This document shows, piece after piece, positions 8,245-15,072 of a stretch of DNA of 27,035 nucleotides. The position numbers and the translations under genes are program-made. The notes under the pieces were generated by a model, which worked only from the letters and a program-made list of their open reading frames with translations, did no database searches and was not told the origin of the DNA. The stretch's first letter is position 1. Each line of letters opens with the position of its first letter. This DNA comes from JBEINZ01 sp040377825 (GTDB lineage Bacteria; Pseudomonadota; Alphaproteobacteria; Rhizobiales; Ancalomicrobiaceae), in assembly GCA_040377825.1 (NCBI GenBank), contig JBEINZ010000014.1, positions 1-27,035 on the forward strand, read 5' to 3'.

Positions 8245-8940
8245 TCATGGTTTTCGAACCATCAGGAGCGGCCGCCCGCCCTCGCGCGCCGCCTTTCCAA
8301 AGCCCTTGTCGTTCGGCTCAAAGGACAGGCTGCCGCCGCCCGGGGCGCTCAGAATGAACAGCGACCCCTCCCATCGTGCGTCGACGAGCTTCAGTTTGGC
8401 AATCGCCGGATCGCATCCGGGAGCGGTCGCGACCTTGAAGGCCGCGCCGGCGGCGGTGAATGTCACCGTGCAAATCACCGGTCCGCCCGGGCGTTGCAAC
8501 TGCCAAGTCGCCACGATGTCCGCCGCCGTCGGCAGGCGCGCGCCGCTCGACGTCGCCCGGACCATGCGCAGCGGATCTCCCGCGCGGTCGGCGGGCGGCT
8601 TTGCCTCGAACAGGCTGCCGTCTTCCTTTGGCGTCATCCGGGCAAGCGTCTGCCGGCCGATGTCGCGCAATACGATCGTGCCCTTATCCTCGAACTCCCA
8701 GGCATAGGCCTCGACCATCGCCGGGAAAACGGCGCGGCAGCCGTTCGTCCCCGAAATCGCGAAGCCGCCGATCGTCGGCCCCTCCTCGAGCAACAGCGTG
8801 CAGCCTTTGCCGCCGCTTTCCTTCGCCAAAAGCCATGTCCCGGCCATCGCCGCCGGCCCGGACTGTTGCGCCAGAGCGGATGCCGTTGGCAGAAGCGAAA
8901 GGCAAATGAGGGTGGCGAGCGAGCGGATCGGGATCATCAT
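8245..8940 (-). CDS. secreted AprI/Inh-type metalloprotease inhibitor, two tandem domains
   Basis: The protein (about 232 residues) starts with a clear signal peptide (positively charged MMIPIR, a leucine/alanine core, and cleavage near ASALAQQ), so it is exported, probably to the periplasm. It then shows two copies of the Inh fold. The first (about 30-115) has GTWLLAKESGG, GCTLLL and NGCRAVF; the second (about 135-232) has ATWQLQRPGG, ICTVTF and PGCDPA. Each has two cysteines placed for the disulfide known in AprI. AprI/Inh proteins block serralysin-type zinc proteases, usually protecting the producer. Most family members have one domain, so the duplication is notable. No serralysin gene or type I secretion gene is in the window. 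The ORF extends upstream to 8976, but the hydrophobic leader fixes the start at 8940 or 8937. The ribosome site is weak. Confidence 0.75.
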   Translation of the reverse strand: MMIPIRSLATLICLSLLPTASALAQQSGPAAMAGTWLLAKESGGKGCTLLLEEGPTIGGFAISGTNGCRAVFPAMVEAYAWEFEDKGTIVLRDIGRQTLARMTPKEDGSLFEAKPPADRAGDPLRMVRATSSGARLPTAADIVATWQLQRPGGPVICTVTFTAAGAAFKVATAPGCDPAIAKLKLVDARWEGSLFILSAPGGGSLSFEPNDKGFGKAAREGGRPLLMVRKP

Positions 8941-8994
8941 GGCTCGACAAGGTAAAGCGTGACGTCGCGCGCGCAAGGCGTCTGTTGTGCCATC

Positions 8995-10587
8995 TCAGCC
9001 GAAGATCACATGCGCCGCAATCAGTGCCAGCGAAAGCGCGCCGATCCATAGCGCCACGCGCCCCGATCGACTATAGCGGGCCTCGGCCGCGGCGAGCGCA
9101 TTGACCGTCTCGGCATCAAGCGTCAGGCCCCGATCGGCCATGCGCGCGAAACCCGCGGAGAGGCGCTTGGCCCGATCGGCCAGCCGAGGCAATTCGAGCG
9201 CGAGGCCGCCAACCGCGCCGACTGAACTCGCCGCTTCGCCGATCTTCGCGCCCGGACCGAGATTGCGCTCGATCCATTCACGCACCACGGGCTCCGAGGT
9301 CGTCCAGATATCAAGATCCGGATCGAGCGTGCGCGCCACGCCTTCCACGACCACCATGGTCTTTTGAAGCAGGATAAGGCGCGGCTGCGCCTTCATGTTG
9401 AAGACCTCGGTATATTCAAAAAGCTGGTTCAGCAGATGCGCCATGGAGATTTCGTGGGCCGGGCGATCGCGCAGCGGCTCGCCGATCGCCCTCAGCGCCT
9501 GCGCGAAAACCTCGACCTCTTGGTCCGCGGGAACGTAGCCCGCCTCGAAATGGACCTCCGCCGTGCGCATATAGTCGCGTCGGATGAAGCCGTAGAGAAT
9601 CTCCGCCAGAAAGCGCCGTTCGGCTTTATCCAGCCGGCCCATGATGCCGAAATCGACCGCGACCAGGGTGCCATCCGGATCGACGAAAAGGTTGCCCTGG
9701 TGCATGTCGGCGTGGAAGAAGCCGTCGCGCATCGCATGGCGCAGGAACGACTGGATCACGATGCGCGAAAGACCGATCAGGTCATGGCCCGCGGCCGCGA
9801 TGCCGGCAACATCGGAGACCTTGGCGCCGTCGATCCATTCGAGCGTTAGCACGCCCTTCGCCGTTCGCTCCCAATCGACGCTCGGAACGCGAAAGCCCGG
9901 ATCACCGCGCGTGTTCTCAGCCATCTCCGACAATGCGGCGGCTTCCAGGCGCAGGTCCATCTCCAGCTTCACGGTCCGCGCGAGGGTTTCGACGATCGCG
10001 ATCGGGCGCAAGCGGCGGGCCGGGACGATGAACCGTTCGATCAACCGCGCAGCCAGGAAATAGCTCTCAAGATCATTCCAAAAGCGCGCCTCGACGCCCG
10101 GCCTTAGCACCTTGACGGCGACAACCCGCGATTCGCCGTCGGCCCCCCGAACGGTCGCCTTATGCACTTGGGCGATGGAGGCAGCCGCGACGGGCTCGCC
10201 GAGCTCCACGAAGAGATCGCCGATCGGCCGCTGCAGGGCGGCTTCAATGGATTGGCGGGCCTCGGAAAGAGGGAAGCTCGCGACATTGTCCTGCAGCGCC
10301 GTCAGGTCCTTCGCCATCTCCGCGCCGACGACGTCCGGCCGCGTGGCGAGAAACTGGCCGAGCTTGACATAGGACGGACCAAGCCGATTGAGCGCCGCCG
10401 ACACGCGCGTGCCGCGATCGCGCTCGCCCACCCTGCGGCCGCGTCGCTCGATCAGGCCGGCGATCCAAAGGACGAGCCGACCGGCGGGCGGCGGATTGGG
10501 CGGCGCGATGGCGCGAAGCACGCCTTCCTGCGCAAGCACCCAGCCGGCCCGCGCAAGTCGCAAGGATGCGCCGAAGCGTCCGGCCAT
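8995..10587 (-). CDS. ubiB: ubiquinone biosynthesis ABC1/ADCK-family protein UbiB
   Basis: UbiB is an atypical kinase-like ATPase needed for ubiquinone synthesis, thought to mobilise lipid intermediates at the inner membrane. The 530-residue protein has the family marks in order: the KxGQ motif (YVKLGQFLATRPD, near residue 75), the alanine-rich loop EPVAAASIAQVH, the VAVKVLRPG lysine, the catalytic HADMHQGNLF, the metal-binding VDFGIMG, and a C-terminal pair of hydrophobic segments that anchors it (ALWIGALSLALIAAHVIFG at the end). I place the start at 10587, where ATG overlaps the ubiE stop codon (ATGA), which indicates translational coupling; the ORF is open farther upstream inside ubiE but that part is not UbiB-like. 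In many relatives coaBC follows; here the inhibitor and DAB genes do. Confidence 0.93.
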   Translation of the reverse strand: MAGRFGASLRLARAGWVLAQEGVLRAIAPPNPPPAGRLVLWIAGLIERRGRRVGERDRGTRVSAALNRLGPSYVKLGQFLATRPDVVGAEMAKDLTALQDNVASFPLSEARQSIEAALQRPIGDLFVELGEPVAAASIAQVHKATVRGADGESRVVAVKVLRPGVEARFWNDLESYFLAARLIERFIVPARRLRPIAIVETLARTVKLEMDLRLEAAALSEMAENTRGDPGFRVPSVDWERTAKGVLTLEWIDGAKVSDVAGIAAAGHDLIGLSRIVIQSFLRHAMRDGFFHADMHQGNLFVDPDGTLVAVDFGIMGRLDKAERRFLAEILYGFIRRDYMRTAEVHFEAGYVPADQEVEVFAQALRAIGEPLRDRPAHEISMAHLLNQLFEYTEVFNMKAQPRLILLQKTMVVVEGVARTLDPDLDIWTTSEPVVREWIERNLGPGAKIGEAASSVGAVGGLALELPRLADRAKRLSAGFARMADRGLTLDAETVNALAAAEARYSRSGRVALWIGALSLALIAAHVIFG

Positions 10588-11387
10588 CAGATCTTCCAAC
10601 CCGCGTGGATGGCGGCGATCCCGCCCGTCAAGTTGGACCAACTCACGCGCGAAAACCCGGCTTTCGTGATCATGCCGGCGAAACGATCCTGGGACGGGAA
10701 CGTGGCGATCGATTCCACGAGATAGCGATAGGGCTCGTCGTCACCCGCGACGATCCCACCGATCGGCGGAATGACATTGAAGGAATAGGCCTCGTAGATC
10801 CGGTCGAGCCAAGGCACATCGACCTTCGAGAATTCCAGGCACAAAAACCGCCCGCCCGGCCGCAGCACGCGAAAGGCTTCCTCTAGCGCGCGCTCGATAC
10901 GCGGCACGTTTCGGATGCCGAAAGCGATCGTATAGGCATCGAAGCGACCGCTGGCGAAGGGCAGGTCCTCGGCGTTTCCTTCCACGAAATCGACCTGATC
11001 GGCGAGGCCGCGCGCCTCGGCGCGTTCGCGGCCGACGCCAAGCATCGAGGCATTGATATCGCAGACGGTCGCCTCGGCATGACTGCGCGAGCGATCGACG
11101 ACGCGAAACGCGATATCGCCGGTGCCGCCAGCGACATCGATCACGCGAAATGGCCGTCGCCCGGTTTGCGGCGGGGCGAGCCGGGAAACGAAGGCGTCTT
11201 TCCAAAGCCGATGCAGGCCGCCCGACATCAGATCGTTCATTAGATCGTAGCGGCGCGCGACCTTATGAAAGACATCGTCGACGAGATCTTGTTTTTCCCC
11301 AAGCGGAACCTCGCGAAAGCCGAAGCTCGCGGTTGACGCGGGGGAACGGAGGTTTGGGTTCTGGTCTGACGGATTTTCAAGCGCCAT
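10587..11387 (-). CDS. ubiE: bifunctional demethylmenaquinone/2-methoxy-6-polyprenyl-1,4-benzoquinol methyltransferase UbiE
   Basis: UbiE carries out the SAM-dependent C-methylation step of ubiquinone synthesis. The 266-residue protein has the alphaproteobacterial N-terminus (SFGFREVPLGEKQDLVDDVFHK in two parts, then RRYDLMNDLMSGG), the SAM motif I DVAGGTGDIAFR, and the family motif FGIRNVPRIERAL. The start at 11387 has GGAG nine bases upstream; an in-frame ATG at 11495 would add 36 residues without family character. It is the first gene of the leftward run and is divergent from mutM across a gap that contains a dispersed repeat. The reaction and pathway are from family knowledge. Confidence 0.95.
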   Translation of the reverse strand: MALENPSDQNPNLRSPASTASFGFREVPLGEKQDLVDDVFHKVARRYDLMNDLMSGGLHRLWKDAFVSRLAPPQTGRRPFRVIDVAGGTGDIAFRVVDRSRSHAEATVCDINASMLGVGRERAEARGLADQVDFVEGNAEDLPFASGRFDAYTIAFGIRNVPRIERALEEAFRVLRPGGRFLCLEFSKVDVPWLDRIYEAYSFNVIPPIGGIVAGDDEPYRYLVESIATFPSQDRFAGMITKAGFSRVSWSNLTGGIAAIHAGWKI

Positions 11388-11463
11388 GGGGCACTCCAAG
11401 GATGGGCCGGCGAAGTGGCGCGGACCATAGCCGAACGCCACAACGAGCGCTATCGTTGCACCT

Positions 11464-11578
11464 TGAGCATTTCCCGATCGGACGGACTCATCCAATCGAC
11501 AAGGAATGGCTCCAGAGTCAGGAGCTTGAGCCAGTCCTTTTCGTTCGGATCGTATCGATCCAAACGAGGCGGGCTCTT
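11464..11578. repeat. dispersed two-hairpin intergenic repeat, copy 1
   Basis: This element between ubiE and mutM resembles one at 23047-23168. The shared core is GCTTGAGCCAG (11524-11534 here), followed by a TTCGTT-rich arm and GATC-rich palindrome. Here GGATCG (11547-11552) pairs with CGATCC (11556-11561), and GAGCC (11528-11532) pairs with GGCTC (11572-11576), so the right half folds into a long hairpin. A left half with GATCGGA and ATCCAATCGA is a decayed second hairpin. It resembles REP/BIME-type intergenic repeats; the family is not known to me. Confidence 0.6.
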
Positions 11579-11601
11579 GGATTTAGGAGACGCGGCGCGC
11601 G

Positions 11602-12495
11602 ATGCCCGAGTTGCCGGAAGTCGAGACAGTCAGGCGCGGTCTCGCGCCAGTCATGGAAGGGGCGCTGATCTCGCGTGTGGACTGTCGACGCCCGGATTTG
11701 CGATTTCCGTTTCCAACTGACTTCGCCGGACAACTCACCGGCCGCAGGGTCGTGTCGCTCGGCCGGCGCGCGAAGTATTTGTTGGCCGATCTTGATAACG
11801 AGACCGTGCTCATCATGCATTTGGGCATGTCCGGCTCGTTTCGGATCAGTTCCACGCTAGGCCATGGTGACCATGAAGCGACGCCCGGCATGTTCTATGT
11901 CGAACGGGCCAAGGACGCCGCGCATGATCATGTTGTCTTTGATTTGGAGAATGGCGCACGCATTACCTACAATGATCCGCGACGCTTCGGCTTCATGACG
12001 CTTGTGGCGCGTTCGGCGATCGAAGACTATCCTTTGTTGAAAAATATTGGCATCGAGCCGCTCGGCAACGCGCTCGATGGATCGGCGATCGCCCGCCTGT
12101 TCCGCGAGAAGAAAACCCCACTTAAGGCGGCGCTTTTAGATCAGAAGCTGATTGCTGGACTTGGGAACATCTATGTTTGCGAAGCGCTCTGGAGATCGCG
12201 CCTCGGTCCGCGGCGTGTCGCCGCAAGCCTCGCGCTGAAGGATGGCGGCGCGACCATGCAGGCCGAGCGACTTTCCGATGCGATCCGCGATGTTCTCGCC
12301 GAAGCGATCGACGCGGGCGGATCGTCGCTGCGCGACCATGTTCGAACCAACGGCGAACTTGGCTATTTCCAGCACGTTTTCGCCGTTTACGACCGCGAGG
12401 GCGAGCCCTGTCCACGCATGGAGTGTAGCGGCGTGATCGAGCGGATTGTCCAATCAAACCGCTCCACCTTTCTTTGCCCGATCTGCCAGCGCTGA
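11602..12495 (+). CDS. mutM: formamidopyrimidine-DNA glycosylase
   Basis: MutM (Fpg) removes 8-oxoguanine and formamidopyrimidines from DNA and nicks the abasic site. The protein begins MPELPEVETVRRGL, giving the catalytic Pro2 and Glu3 after the initiator Met; the conserved lysine (K58, in RRAKYLL), the H2TH region (LDQKLIAGLGNIYVCEALW) and the C-terminal zinc finger are all present. The finger uses Cys270, Cys275, Cys292 and Cys295; the first pair is C-x4-C rather than C-x2-C, a variant I associate with alphaproteobacteria. It opens the plus-strand run and is followed 18 bases later by the enoyl-CoA hydratase gene, as in many Hyphomicrobiales. The length of 297 is normal. Confidence 0.96.
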   Translation: MPELPEVETVRRGLAPVMEGALISRVDCRRPDLRFPFPTDFAGQLTGRRVVSLGRRAKYLLADLDNETVLIMHLGMSGSFRISSTLGHGDHEATPGMFYVERAKDAAHDHVVFDLENGARITYNDPRRFGFMTLVARSAIEDYPLLKNIGIEPLGNALDGSAIARLFREKKTPLKAALLDQKLIAGLGNIYVCEALWRSRLGPRRVAASLALKDGGATMQAERLSDAIRDVLAEAIDAGGSSLRDHVRTNGELGYFQHVFAVYDREGEPCPRMECSGVIERIVQSNRSTFLCPICQR

Positions 12496-12513
12496 AACCT
12501 AGAGGGGATAGTC

Positions 12514-13287
12514 TTGACTTACGAGACACTTATCGTCGAAACGCATGGTCGGGTCGGCCTGATCACCTTGAACCGGCCGAAAGCGCTGAATGCGCTGAAC
12601 TCCATGCTGATCGACGAGCTCAACGCCGCCCTCGATGGGTTCGAAGCCGATAGCGAGATCGGCGCGGTTGTTTTGACCGGCTCGCCACGAGCTTTTGCCG
12701 CGGGCGCGGACATCAAGCAGATGGCCTCGTTGGCGTACCCGGCGAACTATGTCGGCGATTTCCTATCGAATTGGGATCGCCTCGCCCGGTTTCGAAAACC
12801 CGTCATCGCCGCGGTCGCCGGTTACGCACTCGGGGGAGGCTGTGAGCTTGCCATGATGTGCGACTTCATCATCGCGGCGGAAACGGCGGAGTTCGGCCAG
12901 CCCGAGATCCGACTTGGTATCATCCCGGGAGCGGGCGGCAGCCAACGGTTAACCCATGCCGTGGGCAAGGCGAAGGCAATGGATATGTGCCTCACCGGTC
13001 GGCACATCGGCGCGGCCGAGGCCGAACGGGCCGGCCTCGTGGCGCGAGTCGTTCCGGCGGAGGATCTGCTGAAAGTGGCGTTGGAGGCCGCTGCGGTCAT
13101 CGCGGGCTACTCGCTTGCGGCCGTCATGCTGACGAAGGAATCCGTCAATCGTGCCTTCGAGGCGCCGCTCGCGGAGGGGCTACGATTCGAGCGGCGCATG
13201 TTTCAAAGTCTGTTTGCGACCGCCGACCAGAAAGAAGGCATGGCCGCGTTCATGGAGAAGAGGAAACCGGATTTCAAACACCGCTGA
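12514..13287 (+). CDS. enoyl-CoA hydratase
   Basis: The protein is a crotonase-superfamily enoyl-CoA hydratase that adds water to trans-2-enoyl-CoA in fatty-acid or amino-acid breakdown. It has the oxyanion-hole motifs FAAGADIKQM (near residue 61) and GYALGGGCELAMMCD (near 103), and the two catalytic glutamates Glu111 and Glu131, 20 apart as in the well-studied enzyme. The length of 257 is standard. The start is a TTG, supported by a strong AGAGGGGA ribosome site at 12501-12508 and by the family N-terminus (MTYETLIVETHGRVGLITLNRP). It lies 18 bases after mutM, so the two are probably one transcript. The acyl chain it prefers cannot be judged. Confidence 0.93.
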   Translation: MTYETLIVETHGRVGLITLNRPKALNALNSMLIDELNAALDGFEADSEIGAVVLTGSPRAFAAGADIKQMASLAYPANYVGDFLSNWDRLARFRKPVIAAVAGYALGGGCELAMMCDFIIAAETAEFGQPEIRLGIIPGAGGSQRLTHAVGKAKAMDMCLTGRHIGAAEAERAGLVARVVPAEDLLKVALEAAAVIAGYSLAAVMLTKESVNRAFEAPLAEGLRFERRMFQSLFATADQKEGMAAFMEKRKPDFKHR

Positions 13288-13329
13288 GCAGGCCACGTTA
13301 AACTGTCATCATTGAATAAAGAGACGGCG

Positions 13330-13358
13330 TTGACGCCTGCCTAGTCGACCGTTATAAG
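13330..13358 (+). promoter_or_regulatory. sigma70 promoter of rpsT
   Basis: TTGACG (13330-13335) and TATAAG (13353-13358) are separated by exactly 17 bases, a near-consensus housekeeping promoter. It lies about 155 bases before rpsT, so the mRNA would have a long leader that contains a GGCGG/CCGCC hairpin (13373-13387) and a TCCCTAGGGA palindrome. Ribosomal protein S20 is known to control its own translation in E. coli; a similar role for this leader is possible but not shown. Confidence 0.7.
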
Positions 13359-13514
13359 CGTCGTCAACCGGTGGCGGAATTTCCGCCGCCGATTTCGTTT
13401 GCGCGGAGCTTCGGGTCTGCTTACGGTGGATCGACTTCTTATGGGAAAGCGTCCCTAGGGATTGCGCCTTTGAGAACATGGCTTCGTTATCGTTGAAATT
13501 CAGGAGAGGCTTAC

Positions 13515-13781
13515 ATGGCCAATACGCCGTCCGCCAAGAAGGCGGCTCGCAAGATCGCCCGCCGCACCGCGATCAATAAGTCCAGGCGCAGCCGCGTGCG
13601 TACGTTCGTGCGCAAGGTCGAGGAGGCACTGGCTTCGGGCGACGCGGCGGTCGCGGCATTAGCCTTTAAGGCCGCACAACCCGAGCTCGCGCGTGCGGCT
13701 TCCAAGGGCGTTATGCATGCCAACACGGCCTCTCGAAAGATTTCGAGGCTTGCCCAACGTGTCAAGGCGCTCAGCGCCTGA
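13515..13781 (+). CDS. rpsT: 30S ribosomal protein S20
   Basis: S20 binds 16S rRNA early in 30S assembly. The 88-residue basic protein has the family pattern: MANTPSAKKAARKIARRT at the start, the NKSRRSRVRT motif, the ARAASKGVMHANTASRKISRLAQRV ending read as two overlapping helices. A strong AGGAGAGG ribosome site precedes the ATG. It has its own promoter and terminator, so it is a separate unit between the enoyl-CoA hydratase and dnaA regions, as is usual in this order. Confidence 0.97.
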   Translation: MANTPSAKKAARKIARRTAINKSRRSRVRTFVRKVEEALASGDAAVAALAFKAAQPELARAASKGVMHANTASRKISRLAQRVKALSA

Positions 13782-13814
13782 GGCATGTGGATTGGTTCAA
13801 GCGAAATTTTAAAG

Positions 13815-13841
13815 AGCCCGGGTAAGTCCGGGCTTTTTTTG
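13815..13841 (+). terminator. intrinsic terminator of rpsT
   Basis: AGCCCGG (13815-13821) pairs with CCGGGCT (13828-13834) over a six-base loop and is followed directly by a run of seven T. It lies 34 bases after the rpsT stop codon. Confidence 0.9.
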
Positions 13842-14418
13842 TTTCCCGGCAAACAGAGAGTGTGATATATTCATTAACATGAATTGAAAAAGGTATGTTG
13901 AAGCTGAACAGCGCTTGTCAAAACTTATCCAGTTTTATCATATAGTTGCGGCATAGTCTGCCGTGAGGTCCTGTGGCTGGGCCCACCAAGCCTGAGTCAA
14001 GAGGTCGTTCCAGTTTTTTTTAATCGGCTAGTCGTTGCCGTAGCGTAAACGGCCGGCTTCTCGACACCCCTTTGACTCGTTTGAATTTCTTGTCGGAAGG
14101 GCTTCGCCGTGCCTTGGGTCGTGTGGGTGAATCCGGCAACACCGCGCGAAGGCTAGATCCTTCCGCTGTTGCAGCGCTTGGCCGGGCTGTGTAAAGTTCA
14201 ATCCATGGAGAGCACGAGCTCTCCGTAGGCGACGTATAAAACAAGAAAACTCCCTGTTGCGGATGGCGTTTCGAGTTATTTCCAAAGAGTACGCATATTG
14301 CGTTACTCTGAAACGCTAGGTGCAATATGGAAATGGAGCCAGAATAGTAGACCAAAACTTAGAACGTAGCGTTAGGTTTTGGTAAGCTGAACTCCGCAAA
14401 AATTCGAGTTTGCGCGCA
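13842..14418. other. long non-coding stretch before the rhodanese gene, AT-rich first part
   Basis: No convincing gene is seen here. The first 110 bases are much richer in A and T than the surroundings and hold a near CtrA site (TTAA-N7-TGAA, 13874-13888) and a partial DnaA box (TTATCCAGT, 13925-13933). A run of eight T follows near 14014-14021 without a stem before it. The rest (14020-14355) is open on the minus strand in two frames, for 111 and 85 codons, but the products are low in hydrophobic residues, look like no family I know and have no ribosome site. It could be a decayed gene, an untranslated RNA or part of an origin region. Confidence 0.4.
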
Positions 14419-14448
14419 TGAGGTTCCCTTTCGGCAACCTCAGGGAGG
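14419..14448 (+). promoter_or_regulatory. leader hairpin next to the rhodanese ribosome site
   Basis: TGAGGTT (14419-14425) and AACCTCA (14436-14442) form a perfect seven-base stem that ends directly before the ribosome site GGGAGGA (14443-14449). An alternative pairing, TCCCT (14425-14429) with AGGGA (14442-14446), would break that stem and cover the ribosome site. The two folds exclude each other, so the leader could switch translation. Confidence 0.45.
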
Positions 14449-14452
14449 AAAT

Positions 14453-14899
14453 ATGTCACGACCAACTGGAGAGAGCTACGCGGGCGACGTACGTCCCGCG
14501 AATGCGTTTTCTTCTCTCGCGAATGAGGCAAAATCAGCTCTCGTCGATGTCCGCACAAAGGCCGAGTGGGCCTATGTGGGCGTGGCGTCGTTGGATTCTG
14601 TTGGGAAGACTCCGATATTCGTCGAGTGGCAGGGGTATCCGTCCATGGCAGTCGACGGCCAGTTCGTGGAACGACTGGAGCGGAAACTTGAGGAAGCCGC
14701 GATCGAGCCGCCTGACTCCCTGTTTTTTCTTTGCAGGTCGGGTGTGCGCAGTAAGTCAGCGGCGATCGCGATGACCGAAGCCGGATGGCTTCGCTGTTTC
14801 AATGTGACCGGCGGTTTTGAAGGTCCGTGTGACAGTCATGGCCATCGTGGTGTTATCGAAGGCTGGAAGGCCAACGGCCTACCCTGGATCCAGTCATAA
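14453..14899 (+). CDS. rhodanese-like sulfurtransferase domain protein
   Basis: This single-domain rhodanese-like protein (148 residues, no signal peptide) has the N-terminal LVDVRTKAEWAYVG motif and the active-site loop CRSGVRS with the catalytic cysteine at residue 94, plus the C-terminal NVTGGFEGP and GWKANGLPW motifs typical of the family. Rhodanese domains carry persulfide sulfur on the loop cysteine; the acceptor here is unknown. The start has an excellent GGGAGGA site four bases before the ATG, held in an unusual leader. It stands alone between rpsT and dnaA in the direction of both; a gap of 173 bases with a palindrome separates it from dnaA. A thiosulfate:cyanide activity cannot be claimed from sequence. 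Confidence 0.88.
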   Translation: MSRPTGESYAGDVRPANAFSSLANEAKSALVDVRTKAEWAYVGVASLDSVGKTPIFVEWQGYPSMAVDGQFVERLERKLEEAAIEPPDSLFFLCRSGVRSKSAAIAMTEAGWLRCFNVTGGFEGPCDSHGHRGVIEGWKANGLPWIQS

Positions 14900-14963
14900 G
14901 TTTCCTTTGTTGTGACGCGTGCGATCGCCAAGGCTAACGCTTTGGTTGTATCTCCTTTGCTGT

Positions 14964-14978
14964 CCTGCTGACAGCAGG
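14964..14978. promoter_or_regulatory. perfect palindrome upstream of dnaA
   Basis: CCTGCTGACAGCAGG is a perfect inverted repeat with seven-base arms around a single A. It lies 95 bases before the dnaA start and 65 bases after the rhodanese stop codon, so it is well placed as an operator of the dnaA promoter. No regulator is known to me for this exact sequence. Confidence 0.4.
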
Positions 14979-15072
14979 CTTATCGGTTCAGTGCGCCGAG
15001 TGGCAGATCGGCTGTCGGGATGACGGACTTTGGCGGGTCCGCCCTGGCAAATGGAACAATGGAGGCTTTTCG

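Noticed and set aside
7326..8955. plus-strand ORFs of 343 and 383 codons
   Set aside because: They are antisense to lysR and the inhibitor gene, which both have clear family motifs and ribosome sites.
13784..13933. DnaA-box cluster after rpsT
   Set aside because: Only TGTGGATTG and TTATCCAGT are seen, each with two mismatches to the box; not enough to name an oriC.
14014..14021. run of eight T as terminator of a small RNA
   Set aside because: No stem precedes the T-run and the only upstream promoter-like pair (TTGTCA with TATCAT) has a 15-base spacer, too short.
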